A DNA stretch of 64,000 bases from Odiellus spinosus (GCA_963920705.1 OY987236.1:10464190-10528189); one strand, 5' to 3'; positions 24,158-35,990 are shown, counted from the first letter of the stretch. Made by a program: numbers and translations. The notes: a model not told the origin generated them from the letters alone.

Positions 24158-24524
24158 TTTGGTGCGATCTATCTCCAATGCCATCGTTCAAACGCGAATG
24201 TACGTGTAGCTTTTGATCGTGAAAAGAAAAAATTGGCAACTATTGGTTTCCTGGAAAAACCGAATGGGGGATTCTCGCAATATAGAATCCTTAGAAGATT
24301 TCAGGAAGCCTATAGTTATAAGCTACGAAGAACGGCGTGACAACCGGAACACCGCGCACTAGTCAAGAGAACTTTGGCTGTTAAATGACGTACCACGATG
24401 TCTATACACATAAAGGGAGAGTTAACAGGGAATTCAAGTCATGTTTAATCGATTATAATAAAAAAATAAGTCGATTGTGTTGTAAAACATTGAGGATAAG
24501 ATGTAAATTGTGCAAAAAATGGTT
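24158..24524. other. Non-coding DNA, nothing recognised
   Basis: No repeat or frame that I can support. Confidence 0.4.
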
Positions 24525-24815
24525 TGCGTCCGCTTGCGCAGTTTCCCTCTTGCGCATTTTCATTTGCGCAGTTGCCATTTGCGCGGTTTCCAATTTTGCG
24601 CTTATAACTTAAAATATCACAAGAGGGACAGACTAGTTCGAGTTAACCTAACCTAATCTAACGTAACCTAACCTGCAAATGAATACTGCGCAAAAGAAAA
24701 AAAAAACGTAAATGAAAAACTGCGCAAAAGGAAATGAGCTTGTGGGAACTGCGCAAAATGAAATGCGCTTGTGGGAACTGCGCAAAATGAAATGCGCTTG
24801 TGGGAACTGCGCAAT
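24525..24815. repeat. Inverted arrays of TGCGCA motifs around a TTAGG-like tract
   Basis: Left half has five TTGCGCAGTTTCC-like units. Right half has 29-bp units AACTGCGCAAAATGAAATGC plus GCTTGTGGG, three in tandem, plus two more GCGCA motifs. The halves are in opposite orientation. Between them, 24640-24675 reads TTAACCTAACCTAATCTAAC plus GTAACCTAACCT, a degenerate arthropod-type telomeric repeat. Confidence 0.8.
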
Positions 24816-25039
24816 TAAAAAAATCCATAAAGATTCAGATTTTGGACCTCCGACTAATCAAGACGTTTCACCTTTGACTTACTTGTTAGCAACAATCCAG
24901 CGACAAAATTTAATTTGAAACGTGCTTAAACACAAGTTTGAATATTTCCAAACGAACCGACAGCACGTATATGAGATGCTGGGATTTATTAATACAAAGG
25001 TGGGACGTCTTTTAACTGGATTTGTATAAAAATTTGGAA

Positions 25040-25400
25040 GTTAATTTTCCAGACTTTTGCAGGTTTTCCCTGACCTTTTCTAAATACTTTCCTTGACCAA
25101 TTTTAATATTTTACAGGAATATATTCTAACGAGCGAGCTCTTGGCAATTTCCACTTTTAATTTTACATAGTTTATCAATCAGGGGTCGATAGTTTACTCA
25201 GAATATGAGAACAAAAATTAAACCTTGGGAAAATATTTTCAGTTTAAAATAATTATGTTACAATTAATTGGTCAACCAATCATAAACAGTTCCTTGTCAC
25301 GTACAAAAATTTCATTTATCTGACCATTTGGGCTTATTTACAAATTACAAGACTTTTCCCTGACCTTTTGGGCGAATTTCCAAATTCCCTAACTTTTCCA
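25040..25400. repeat. Scattered CCTGACCTTTT minisatellite units
   Basis: TTTTCCCTGACCTTTT-like units at about 25065 and 25350-25370 match the 21530-22190 array, separated by AT-rich DNA. Confidence 0.55.
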
Positions 25401-26424
25401 GGTCGTGTACGAACCCTGTTTAATTAGTTTAAGTGCTTCCCTTTTAATTTTATATGTTAAAATTTGAACCTTTCTAGATATTTTTAAATCAGACACGCTT
25501 CTTAAATGTTTTACTGAACAAACAAATTTCATTTTTAAGATAATCGATAAAACTATTTCACTTTCACCCTCCCTTTAAGAGGTAAAGATAGCGATGCGAT
25601 GCAAATTCAAGATGAAATGGACTAAACATACTTTTAGTCTCGAGAAGAATATGAAATAATTATAACCAGGATTAATGCGGAGTGTAATAAAAACATTAAA
25701 TTAAAAGTATGTTATAGTTTATAAAATTCTCCCAAATATGAGTGTTTTTACACCATCCCTTTAAAAACAGATACATTTCACGCTTCTTAGCTACTATTAT
25801 TAGAGATTTAACATTGATATATTCATGCGCCTCAACTTTGCCCATATTGCCAACTCCTCTTGAACATTTTTACATCCAAAGTCTCTCTTTAAACATAAGT
25901 ATGCAAATTATCCTCTAACAGTCGTAAACGTATTTTCACGTCGTCTGCTTCTAGTCCCAAACGCAGCGACCCCAAGCGCCAAATATTTCTATATTTAAGG
26001 ATCTGATACATAGTTTCGTGTGTATGCAAGAGTCAGTTAATAGTTGAAAAATCAACGATGTAAGGTTTTTGTTCGCGTTCTTGGTTAACTTCTACTTTCG
26101 ATTTTCCTTTTTTTGCAGCGAACAAATTAGGCTTAAAGCACAACAATAATGAAACGCCTAAAGATAGAGATCTATATACATAATGACGTCATTACAGGAT
26201 TTTCTTTCCACGAATTCTGCCTGGCATGATTTTCCTCATATTGCCTCTAAACTATTGGACGTCTTCCATTCCCCATTGGAGGGTGGATGAGGAGAGTTTG
26301 TGTAAAACCTGGCTATAGTGTGTAGTATATGACTGAGTGGTTGTATATAGGTATAGCGAGGGAAATAACACATGGCCCAAACGAGGCTTCCAGACTCGAT
26401 CGAGAGAACCGCGGTGCTGAAAGT
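25401..26424. other. Non-coding DNA
   Basis: Nothing supported apart from the fragment at 25558-25595 related to 22321-22350. Confidence 0.4.
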
Positions 26425-26448
26425 GAGAGAGAGAGAGAGAGAGAGAGA
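26425..26448. repeat. (GA)12 microsatellite
   Basis: Uninterrupted GA dinucleotides. Opposing short frames across it are artefacts. Confidence 0.9.
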
Positions 26449-28399
26449 CAAATCCTTTACACGTGTTTGGCGAGATGGTCAAGCAAAGTAAACGTCACTT
26501 TTGATAAATATAAGCTACTCATCAAACTGACCGCGAGCGCGCCTTCCTTATAGTGCCCCTTCACAAGACTCTTGGCGGTCAGCCAAAAAGGGAATTCCAA
26601 AGGGCACGTCTTAGGTTAGGACGTGGCTAAAATGCGTTTTAGATATAAACAGAACGAAGTACACGTTTCACATCTTAATAAAGTTACGCGGTCACAATGT
26701 CTTGCGAATGTCTACGGATTACATTTTCATTTTTTTACCATACTATTAAAATAATATAGTATATAAAATATTACACCTTCAAGGTTGATACGTTTTTAAG
26801 TTGAAAATTAAAATCCCACAACGTTCAAGAATCAACTATTGTGGAAATATTTTCTATGGTATATTTCATAGTTAAAATTAATAAAAAAATTAGAGCCCAA
26901 CTAAATTGAGAAAAGTAACCAAATAGTAATTAATAAAAAAACAGTTTGTTGAACGAATTAAGGTAAAAATTGTTTTAATTAAATATAGAAGTTTAATTTA
27001 GGTTTAATTATGGCAGTTGCAATACTATTGGACCATTTGTGAACACTTATTGAGCTCTATACGAATCTTAACTAATTAAAATCCCCGAAATTTTATGAGA
27101 ATTATCCTTTAAGACAAGGAAAAACGGTCAAGATAGAAGGTAAGAGGGTAAAAGGGAATGATTTTCTACCTCTGGCACTTTCCCCTTTGAACGTTTCCGG
27201 CGCACTTCTAAGGTTACGCAAACAAAAGGAACTACTTTATTTTTTATTTTTCGTTATTCTTTGAAGAGTAATGGAAGAACTAATTCTATAAAGATAAGGA
27301 TCATTGACCTATACTAACCGTTTGTACTGCAAAACTTGAAAAACGTGGTGGAAAATCATTAGGTAATCTCTTGTGGGTTAGTTTCATAGCGAATGACCGA
27401 GCACGTACTTAGGAGGCAACATTTGTACAAGAGCTTCGTTTAAAATGTATTGCTAGGTTAACCCCTATATGATTGCTTCTCTCTGAACTTCTTCGCGTTA
27501 CGGTGAGAACATTTCTACAGGCGAGGGATGAATTACTTCGCAATATTTTTTGAGATAGTGTTGAAATAAAAATAGCATTTAAGCCTTGCCTTTGAAGAAA
27601 AACCAATTAAAATAAAAAATATATCTAATTGTGAAATATTGGGATACAAAACTCAGAAACCTTCTACGTCATCAAAATGGCGCGTTCTGGCCACGTGATA
27701 CGGTCGTGCTTGTGAGGTCTCTTTCGCGAAAGAACTTAATTCAGGAAGTTCTATCTTTTCTATGAAATTTATCGTTAATCAGGTTTCAAAATTAGAAAAC
27801 ATTTAATTTATATTTTTGATATTTTAATTTTGAAGTTTCTTAGAAGGGAGGATGAAGAGAAAAATGAAGTGATTTTATAAAAACATTCAGATAGTGTCTC
27901 TGAATTGTGTAAAAAACTCAGAAACATGATTTTGGCATAGAATTAAAAGGAGAACCTTTGACTAATCAAAAGATGCCCCACCTTTGACTTAGTAAAATCC
28001 CCGCGACACGTTCTGGGGCATTCACTCTTTGAATCGCGCTAAACCTTCTTGATTCCTCTTGAATCACCATTTTCTCTTTAAAAATGCGTCAACCCAAAGG
28101 TGTAAACTTTTAGTTCGTTTTTCGACTAACTTCTAAACTACATTTTAAAATTTCCTGGATTTTTCTTCGATCTATTTGATGCGCCATCCTAAGCTTACAA
28201 TTTTCACCGCCAGGGCCGAAGTGGTGCTCCGATCAGACATAAGGGGAATGGTCTAGCTAGGAGTGTCTTAAATTAAAAGGCCAAGACGGACGAACCAGTT
28301 TTAACCTCGATCGCCAAGGGCAAGGAGGTCATTTCGTCCATTGATCTTGAACAAAAGTTTGACTCCAAGATTGAAACATTTAAGATATAGTCAGAAATA
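26449..28399. other. Non-coding DNA with a family G fragment and a short coding-like patch
   Basis: 27664-27790 carries TACGTCATCAAAATGGCGCG, CACGTGATACGGTCG and GAACTTAATTCAG, shared with the family G copies. At 28280-28392 a short frame reads KAKTDEPVLTSIAKGKEVIS then SIDLEQKFDSKIETFKI and a stop; it looks protein-like but matches no family I know. Confidence 0.35.
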
Positions 28400-28890
28400 A
28401 AATAAAACCTTTATAACGGCGCATCTCAGGGGGTAAATGGGGTTAGAATGTCTTCCCCCACCCCAGCTTCTCCGGTGCACGTTTTATGTTTCTATGGGGT
28501 TGTATATTGCTTGATTTATGGGTCGGCCGTTGGCGGCCCTCAGTCAACAGGCTGCGAAGCCCTCTCGCTCTCTCTTTGCACGCGCTATACGTAGCTCTGT
28601 AGGGCATCGTACCCTCTCCCCCAGCCTCTTCTACGCGACTGTTTGTAAATAATGCAGACTCTTCTCTATTCCACGGTTACCAAGGCAACAGGTCTCGAGA
28701 GACCCCCAAAAAGCGCGTGAGTCGGCGAGATGGATATTGGCCTTCTAGCATCCCTCTCGTCTCTTGGCTTCCATCTCTTTCTCCTCTCTTTCATCCCCAG
28801 CCTCTTACCAGCCTTTACTACCTGTAACTCCGACAGAGGCAGAAAGAGGTCGCTCCGTGACAGACCCAAAGAATATCAGTGCAAAAATGT
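28400..28890. promoter_or_regulatory. CpG-rich island with an RFX-type X-box
   Basis: Markedly GC- and CpG-rich for this window, with CT-rich stretches. GTTACCAAGGCAAC at 28676-28689 is a near-perfect inverted X-box, the site bound by RFX factors (consensus close to GTTGCCATGGCAAC). A 64-codon plus frame starts at 28730 (hydrophobic, MDIGLLASLSSLGFHLFLLS) but has no recognised homologue. Promoter function is inferred from composition and the motif only. Confidence 0.4.
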
Positions 28891-29368
28891 TGTATCCTTA
28901 GTTTTAGATGGGAAATTGAATTAAGATTTTTAAACTGTATAACAGCATTATATTCAAGTGATGTGAAAAATAATTACGAGAAAAGAAACGCTAAAATTCG
29001 GTTAAAATACAGAATTTACAGTAAAATTATTTGTTTTGTAAAAATATTGTTAATTTCATTCTAAAACTCAGATAAAAATAATTTTTATGCAAATTTAGGT
29101 ATTTAAACGACACCTAGTGGATCAAGAATGTGTATTGATATTCCAAAACTTTCTTTTATCAAAAATGGACTTTTTTTTTTCTAATTTTACTTATTTAATG
29201 ACGTCATAGCATTTACGCTCGTCAAAAATCATAACTGGGACCAAACTGTACTGCACAAACCACCGAATTGATTTTCGAATCGATTTATATTTCGGAAAAT
29301 TGACAAATTTGCGCAAATTGAATAAACCTTGAATTTGTCATTTCAAGAAATGTGATTTTCTAACGATT
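28891..29368. other. AT-rich non-coding DNA
   Basis: Nothing recognised. Confidence 0.4.
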
Positions 29369-29643
29369 TTCTAACAAACAAATACTAAACTAGAAATAAA
29401 TTTAAAACTTACCCGGAAAATAGGCTTAGCTGATATCATGGATATATCCTGAACTCCCCGCATAAGGACTAGTGACCAATGACATTGACCATGGAGATCC
29501 TGCATTACCCATGTAAGAGCCATCGATCAATGTCATTGGTCGCTAGTCTTTATACGGGTAGTTCAGGTGATCAGCTAAGAATATTTTCCGGGTAAGTTTT
29601 AAATTTATTTCTAGTTTAATATGTGTTTCTAATTTTTTTGTCC
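29369..29643. mobile_element. Family B element, both arms, ends lost
   Basis: TACTAAACTAGAAATAAATT and CCGGAAAATAGGCTTAGCTG on the left face ATATTTTCCGGGTAAGTTTT and TTATTTCTAGTTTAATATGT on the right. The core palindrome is GTGACCAATGACATTGACCA against GATCAATGTCATTGGTCGCT. TTAA ends are gone. Confidence 0.82.
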
Positions 29644-30554
29644 CGATGTGGGTGTTTCTGTTTTCTGATAATAAGAAAACCGAAGAACAAAGATTAGAAA
29701 ATTTCTCTAGCTGCACACATTTGAATTATACAACCATTTAGCACTAATATTATTGGGTCACGTATAATCTATGTATAAAATGGAAGGCAGAGAGAGGGTA
29801 GCTTGGTGTCGGCATATTACTTATGCCGCTCGCGCCTCCGTCATTGGGGACAAACCTATATATATTTGTATATACGTTGGAGAGGTCGTTCGTGCTCGCT
29901 TTTTACGTTACCTATAAATATAAAGACTGCCTCCAAAGAGCGCGCGTGTATGTGTGAGCGAAAAAGAGAGTTGTAGGAGAGGAAAAATACGTTTTTAGAA
30001 GCAAAAGCAACGTCGGCAAGAGTGGGTGGCAAATAGCGTAACGTACTAACCTGTTTTATTTTTATTACGCTCAATACACTTTCCACTACATCCCCCTACT
30101 TCGCTAACCCTAACCCCCCAAAAAAACCACCATGTTGAAAACGGATAAAAAGAAAACTTAGGCCTAAAAGGATATATCCTCGAAAAAAAAAAAGTGCTGA
30201 GAAAAATATTTCAAGTGAAAAACGCTATACTGAAAGATAGAAAGATTTACTTAAGCCTCGTTCAAACCATTAGACTTTAAAAAATTATTACACTATCGGT
30301 TGAGTTTTTATTGGACGAAAAAAATACTCGGCCAAAATTTCTTAAGCCTTGGTACCGAAATATTAATTTGTTGATTGCCTAAACAAATAATTGTTTCTAT
30401 TCACAGATTATTCGTAGTTTATCATTTTAAAATATGATAATAATCAGTAACTTGATTTCAAATCAACGTGTACAGGAAACTTGCTACCCTTGAATTAAAA
30501 AATAACTAGGACTGTTAACTATTGGACAAATATCTTTATAAGAGAAATAGTAAA
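29644..30554. other. Non-coding DNA
   Basis: Moderately GC-rich around 29780-29990, with no recognised frame. Confidence 0.4.
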
Positions 30555-30745
30555 GCCTAGGGTTCACAAGTGTCCTCTAACGGCAAACAGAGGATAAAGT
30601 AATAACTAACAAAGCTTCATACATAGCTGCTCGATAAAGAATAGGCAGACTCGCAAGTGGGTTTTTTTAGTTCTTACTTAAGCCTCTGTTTGCCGTTAGA
30701 GACCGCTTATGAACGCCATGTTTCGTTATTCATTTTTATGTATTA
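30555..30745. mobile_element. Family H foldback element
   Basis: GTTCACAAGTGTCCTCTAAC and GGCAAACAGAGG on the left are inverted on the right as CCTCTGTTTGCC, then GTTAGAGACCGCTTATGAAC. About 80 bp of loop. Right arm related to 2831-3005. Confidence 0.75.
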
Positions 30746-32164
30746 AAATCGGTGCTTAGTAGCAAATAGTTCTATAGATATAAGCTATAATATTATGCAG
30801 ACCTTGTTATCTCAAAGTTTCCAACATTATGTACAGTGTGAACTAAACTTTCAGATCGAAAAACAGATGAGAAGATGGGAGTATAAAAATACAGATTTTA
30901 TCCTTAATGCCATCTCTATTTTTTTGTCTCGTGATTTTAGAAGCAATGGAGTTAAAAGCCGAAACTAAAATGTTATACGTAAAGAATTGGAAAACGTTTA
31001 CTTCGAAATTCTTACGATATAAAGGAAATACGTTCCAAGTTAGATACTATTTAGTTTCAAGCAAAAAATTCTATGGATTCGAAAGTATATCTCAAGGGGA
31101 TTTAGACGAAGTTTTAAAGAATAGGGCTTGACTTCGCGTAGAGTACTATTGTTAGAAAAACCTCCTAAGCCGAAAAAAGCGGATAAAAGTTGAAAATCCC
31201 AAGATGAAGAATAAAGTACTTTTAAGGATTTAAAGTCCCATATTCACATAATCCCTATTTTTTAAAACAAACTTAGAGGTCAGGGTTTGAACAAGATAAC
31301 CATGAATATTTGGTTAATCAGTTAATTATTAATAATAATCAGTTAAATATTCACGATTACATTGCTTTTTTGTTAGACTTCCCGCGGATAATTTTAAATT
31401 ATGAATAAAGATAAACAGTATTTTTACTGTTTTCTTTAATAAGTTTCAACTATTTATTACCTATATGCCTTCTAATAAAATGGTGTGAGCAAATACAATT
31501 GATTATTTTGACAATAGACGAGTACTTCGTGACACGACCGTCTATTTTTAGTCTTAAATCCATCCCACCCTGCCCCTGGTCATAAAGATAAATATTGCTA
31601 AGCCTAACTCTGAAGTATCTCAACACATTTAATCTAGAGAAATTTCTCCAAGTTGGTAAACGTAATAAAACGCAATAGAAATAAAAACACGGAAGATTAA
31701 GGGGAAAAGTAGAAAATTTACGAACTGCTCTCTAGATCCGTTCTAAGTAGTAAATCGTCATCCACTAAGACCACTACTTACAAGATGAGAGATTCTAAGG
31801 CAGGGAGTGAGATGTTATAAAAATATACAGTATAGCCAGTATCAGGAGAAGTTTCAGTGTATAGAAGGCTAAAATCGTTTATATCTTTAAATATGTATTT
31901 TTTCACTGAAAGATGCAGTCACAGGCAAATCATGCTTCAAGTTTACAAGGAAACTTATGATTGGTATGTGGTTCTGAAAATTTTGTCGTCAGAGCTTTCG
32001 ACCAAGGAGAGACGGGAAAATCCAAAAACTCTAAACGGTCGAGATACGGAATTCGAAATTTACCTCTCTAGCGGCTGAGATTGGAACTAAGTAGGCGGTG
32101 CTAATATCGCGCTGAACTGTCTAGACGTTTCAAAAATATGTAATGTTTTTTTTGGAATTCATGT
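30746..32164. other. Non-coding DNA with a family J relic (31262-31400)
   Basis: TTAGAGGTCAGGGTTTGAAC and ACTTCCCGCGGATAATTT with ATTATGAATAAAGATAAA recall the family J element at 36278. Short plus frames at 30907 and 31857 have no recognised product. Confidence 0.4.
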
Positions 32165-32454
32165 AAAAATCAACGTTAATTTTCATACGAAAGGTGTGAC
32201 TTTATAGATTAAGTACTTTTACGAAAAAGACCGCGCGAATGCAACCTCATCACGTGCCAGAACGCCTGAGAATTAAATGTATGGCTTTACAATAGCTACG
32301 AGAGCATAGAGCTGACGGGGAATTTTGAATTTAAAAATTTCCAAAATGGCGCTTATAAAATTCGGATAAATTTACTGATTAGGGTCATTTTTTCGAAAAT
32401 GCTACAAAACTTCCCTTTTGAGTCAATTAAAAATTCGTTACAGCCTCACTTTAA
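32165..32454 (-). mobile_element. Family G element, TTAA-bounded right end
   Basis: Ends CAGCCTCACTTTAA at 32451-32454. Internally AAGTACTTTTACGAAAAAGA matches, on the other strand, the copies near 43060 and 63485. The distal end is unclear. Confidence 0.55.
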
Positions 32455-32987
32455 AGTTACTTTAACTGGTCTTTTACGTTTTGGCAAATTTTCAATTCAA
32501 TAACATTTTAGTATACGCGGGATTTTAATCTTAAAATCTCAAATTCATTGAAGCCTTTTAATTTCGCTGTCTCAGTTTTAATTGAATTTTCTGACATTAA
32601 TACAAAACTCTCCCTGTTATTCATGCAAATCAAAATATGGAGAAGCTCGTCCATTTTCCGAAGATTATATTACAATTTATAAAAATTATTTCTGCAAACC
32701 CTGATTAACTTTTATAAACCCATCTAATTTACAAAAATTGATTTGTAGGATATTCGACATGCTCATATTTCACCTTCCACGCTAGCTGCTATCGTCCCAC
32801 TGCCTTATTTTAAGGAGCTATAGTAACATCGCGTGGTAGAAAAACATGAAGTTGGCTCTTTTGCAAAGGCTTCCATAACATACGTAATATAAGATTATTT
32901 TTTAAAAAATTCAGGAAGAAAAATTTGAAAAGACGGTCCCAACTGCAATATCCAACGACTACCAAAACCCGATACATTAAATTGCAG

Positions 32988-33301
32988 CAAGAATCCATTC
33001 AGGTTCCATAAGAATATGGGAGAATAGCTTTAGCCTCTGGTACCATCCTCCCAAACTTTGTAACAAAAAGTCCGCAATTTTCGCAACATTTGTACGCTTA
33101 TATCTTTTTCCGGTCGCCTCCATTTTTATTACCCAAAATATTATGTCAAGGTCGTTAGTGGCGCGGGTTAATAATATAATGTCAGGAGCGATTTACTTGA
33201 AAAATCGATTCGAAGCAGACGAACTTTTGCTACAAAGTTTGGGAGGATGGTTATTGCATCGCGGCCCTCCTATATTCTTATGGAACCTGAATGGATTCTT
33301 G
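32988..33301 (+). mobile_element. Family D transposon, copy 1
   Basis: Bounded by CAAGAATCCATTCAGGTTCC and its exact inverse. The 30-bp ends are perfect inverted repeats (through AATAT). Flanked by ATTGCAG on both sides (7-bp duplication: 32981-32987 and 33302-33308). Subterminal blocks CATCCTCCCAAACTTTGTAA and CTACAAAGTTTGGGAGGATG form a second inverted pair. No transposase. Confidence 0.95.
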
Positions 33302-33752
33302 ATTGCAGTGTATGAATAGATTCCAATTTAAAAACGGAATTTCCCTAAGGTTAATTAAAATTTTAACAGGTTGTGGAACCTTTTTCTTAAAAGGCTTATG
33401 GACTTTAGTTAATTAATCCAAAATGAGACGACAGTATAGTGCAGCTTTAGAAAATAAATAATAAAAGATTTTAATCCTCCGGAGAAGAAAGGTTTGTTTA
33501 AAGATGCTGTGAAGTGGATAGTAATGCGATTTTTTTTATTTCTTCTATTATTAAAAATAAGGCTTCGATTAAAAAATTCGGGAATAGTTTATGAATTGGG
33601 CCAAAATCGGAAAAGATTCAAATTCTCTCGCTGCCTCTCTTCGGGTTGATAAATTAAAACTCAAACTCAAGCGGAGTTTGCAATGAAGTTTGATATAGTG
33701 TATCGAACTTTGTGTGTACATTTTAGCGTTCCCCGCAAACAGACAGACGTAC
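33302..33752. other. AT-rich non-coding DNA
   Basis: CTCTCTTCGGGTTGATAAA (33639) recurs at 34536, otherwise nothing supported. Confidence 0.4.
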
Positions 33753-34195
33753 TTAAAAGGGAGAATGCAACCTAACAACAAGTGTTTTTTTTTATCGATT
33801 CCTAACCGTTTAAATAGTCCTAATCGTTCAGTAAAAAATTTTACAAACCAATATTAAACTAGAAATTAATTTAAAACTTATCTTCAAAGGATTCATGGGG
33901 ATATCCTGAACTCCCTCGGATATGTACTAGCAACCAATGACATTGATCATAGAATTACTGTCGAATTCCCCCTAGAAGAGCCATAGATCAATGTCATTGG
34001 TCGCTATTCCTTATACGTGGGGTTCAGGTGATCTCCATGAATCCAGCTAAGCCTATATTGATGGTAAGTTCTAAATTTATTTCTAGTTTAATATTGTTTT
34101 TAAATTTTTTTTTTTTACTGTTGGATTAGGCCTATTTAAACGATAAGGAATCGATTAAAAAAATCGCTTGAATTTAGATTTCATTCTCCCTTTAA
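33753..34195. mobile_element. Family B element, most complete copy
   Basis: TTAA at both ends (33753-33756, 34192-34195). Left arm starts AAGGGAGAATGCAACCTAAC; right arm ends TTTCATTCTCCC. Arms of about 160 bp are inverted copies. The core holds ACCAATGACATTGATCATAG against ATAGATCAATGTCATTGGTC. No open frame of note. Confidence 0.9.
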
Positions 34196-34837
34196 GAATT
34201 ATCCCTAGTAAAAAATCGAATAACATAATCGATATTGAACTTCAAAAATGAAACGAACTATATGTATGGTTGGGAAGCCTAGGCAAGCTGGTGAAAGCTT
34301 TTGAATGGGACCGCCAGATTGCCGCTCTAAGCCGATTAGTGGCTGAGCCGCCGTTAGACCGCAAAAACGACGCCGCTTGCTTCTACTCTCTACTTTATAC
34401 ATACGCGATTACCCAATGAATGAAAAATATATGGGGAAATTGAGATAAACCATAGGAATAACTAAATCCTTCAGAATGATCTCTATTCATCGTTTTCCCT
34501 AGTACATGATGGGCACCACTCTCTGAAGGTTTCTCTCTCTCTTCGGGTTGATAAAGCCTACACTCTGAAAATGCTCCAACATACCCCAGATTATAAGGTG
34601 GTTACCATCTAATATTTTGACTAGTTACATCCCTGCAGCATCCCTGGTATGGTACACTAGAGCATTTTTTCTCCATACATGGGATTATGTTTTTAAAACC
34701 TCATCTTTCCACCCCAATTTTTTGCTACTAGATCTTTTTGATCCAGAAATATATTTATAAACGAAATACCGATTTTAGTGATGACTATATTTTACTACTC
34801 GAAAAATAGGGCATGCATTTCAAAATATATAACCAAC
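34196..34837. other. Non-coding DNA
   Basis: Nothing recognised. If the transporter gene starts at 35569 its promoter would be expected about here or upstream, but no clear core element is seen. Confidence 0.4.
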
Positions 34838-35142
34838 TTAGCTACGGTCACACTAGCATATCTTAATCGATTTGAAACGGTAAAATCAAACCGATATTCA
34901 AATCGCCAGGAATCATTTTAAGCGTCACGTGCTCACTCATTATCTTAATAAATCCATTTATTGTAGCTTCATCTATCGGTTGTTGAAACCGAATCGGTAT
35001 GAAACTGGTTCCCGAAGTAGTTTCGAGAAATCGAATCAAATCGATTCAAGAAAAGACTGTTTCCCGTTCACAAGACTATCGAAAATTCGAAACGTTTTGA
35101 AACGGTTTAAATCGATTCCAAGGCTTAATATGAACGCAGCTT
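34838..35142 (+). mobile_element. Family A MITE, full-length
   Basis: TTAGCTACGGTCACACTAGC to CTTAATATGAACGCAGCTTA. The 19-bp ends are imperfect inverted repeats. Contains AACCGAATCGGTATGAAACT and ATCGAATCAAATCGATTC. It lies 427 bp upstream of the putative first coding exon. Confidence 0.92.
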
Positions 35143-35568
35143 AGGTTGGAATTCTTTGTAATTAATTTCATTTTTTTTTTACGGGAAAAGGTTATTTTCA
35201 ACAGGTTTAATTGATAGCCTTAAATGTTGCGTATTCCATTGAAAGGCCAATTTTGACAGTTACGAAATTACCACCTGTTATTACTAAGAGAGAGAAAAAA
35301 ACCTAACAGCTATATTTCGTGGAGTTTGTTATACGTACAGAGTAACTTAGACAGGGTTCTATGTCGGTTCATTGGATAATAGTTATGAGAGCTATCATAT
35401 TGATTTTAATTTATAGAAAGTTTAATTTTTAAATGACATTAACATCTCTAGGTTTAAAAATTAATAATTGAATTAATCCAGAGTTTCGGGTTAGTAAACT
35501 GTTTGTTATAAGGTGCTATAGTTAACACGTGTCTAACTATAAATTTTTTGTTTTGTCTTTTTTGGCGG

Positions 35569-35678
35569 ATGTCCAGCCGACTTCCGGGCAGCGCGCCTGG
35601 GGGAGGAGTTCCCGGAGAATCCTTCGAGATGCCTACCCTCAAGGCCCTCAAAAATATACCACCACCCGATATCGTTGG
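35569..35678 (+). CDS. Putative first coding exon of the VGLUT-like gene (N-terminus)
   Basis: Encodes 36 codons plus two bases: MSSRLPGSAPGGGVPGESFEM, then PTLKALKNIPPPDIVG. This would be the cytoplasmic N-terminus of the vesicular glutamate transporter. The case rests on four observations. The frame has a distinctly coding, GC-rich codon choice inside AT-rich DNA. An ATG opens it at 35569. It ends at a strong splice donor (GTAAGT, 35679-35684), with a stop codon immediately if it is not spliced. Its phase (two bases of a glycine codon) fits exactly the one leading base of the exon at 50357. A T-rich tract followed by an AG at 35575-35576 leaves open that this is an internal exon starting at 35577. 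The bases before the ATG (ggcgg) are a mediocre start context. N-termini of this family diverge quickly, so homology cannot confirm it. Confidence 0.55.
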
Positions 35679-35740
35679 GTAAGTTACATCAATGTTTCTA
35701 TTTTTACATAAAAAAATAATACCTAAGAGCAAAAGTCAAA

Positions 35741-35990
35741 TCACTTTATTCGATAAAAGTAAACAACGCGCGGTAGCTTAATACGATCAGGAAAGGTCCA
35801 GTTATCCCATCACTTAAAACTAGCTAAAAAACTCATCATCCCTGTCTGGCTCGAGTGATTTACTCTTGATATTTTGAGTCGGGAGAGAGGGACGAAATTT
35901 AGGCGGGCCGCGCTTTCCTATATTGTCTCCCTCCCAACTCCGGTATTTCTCCAAAGAGTGGCTTGCTGATAGTATTAAGCTTCCCTTCAG
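35741..35990 (+). mobile_element. Family E element, one arm, in intron 1
   Basis: ATAAAAGTAAACAACGCGCG, CATCACTTAAAACTAGC, ATCATCCCTGTCTGGCTCGA, ATTTTGAGTCGGGAGAGAGG and TTTAGGCGGGCC match the copy at 60242 in order. It lies 60 bp after the putative first coding exon. Confidence 0.75.

Noticed and set aside
34929-35144. Frame with IYRLLKPNRYETGSRS, recurring in four family A copies
   Set aside because: It recurs because the element DNA recurs; copies break it at random and no transposase motif is present.
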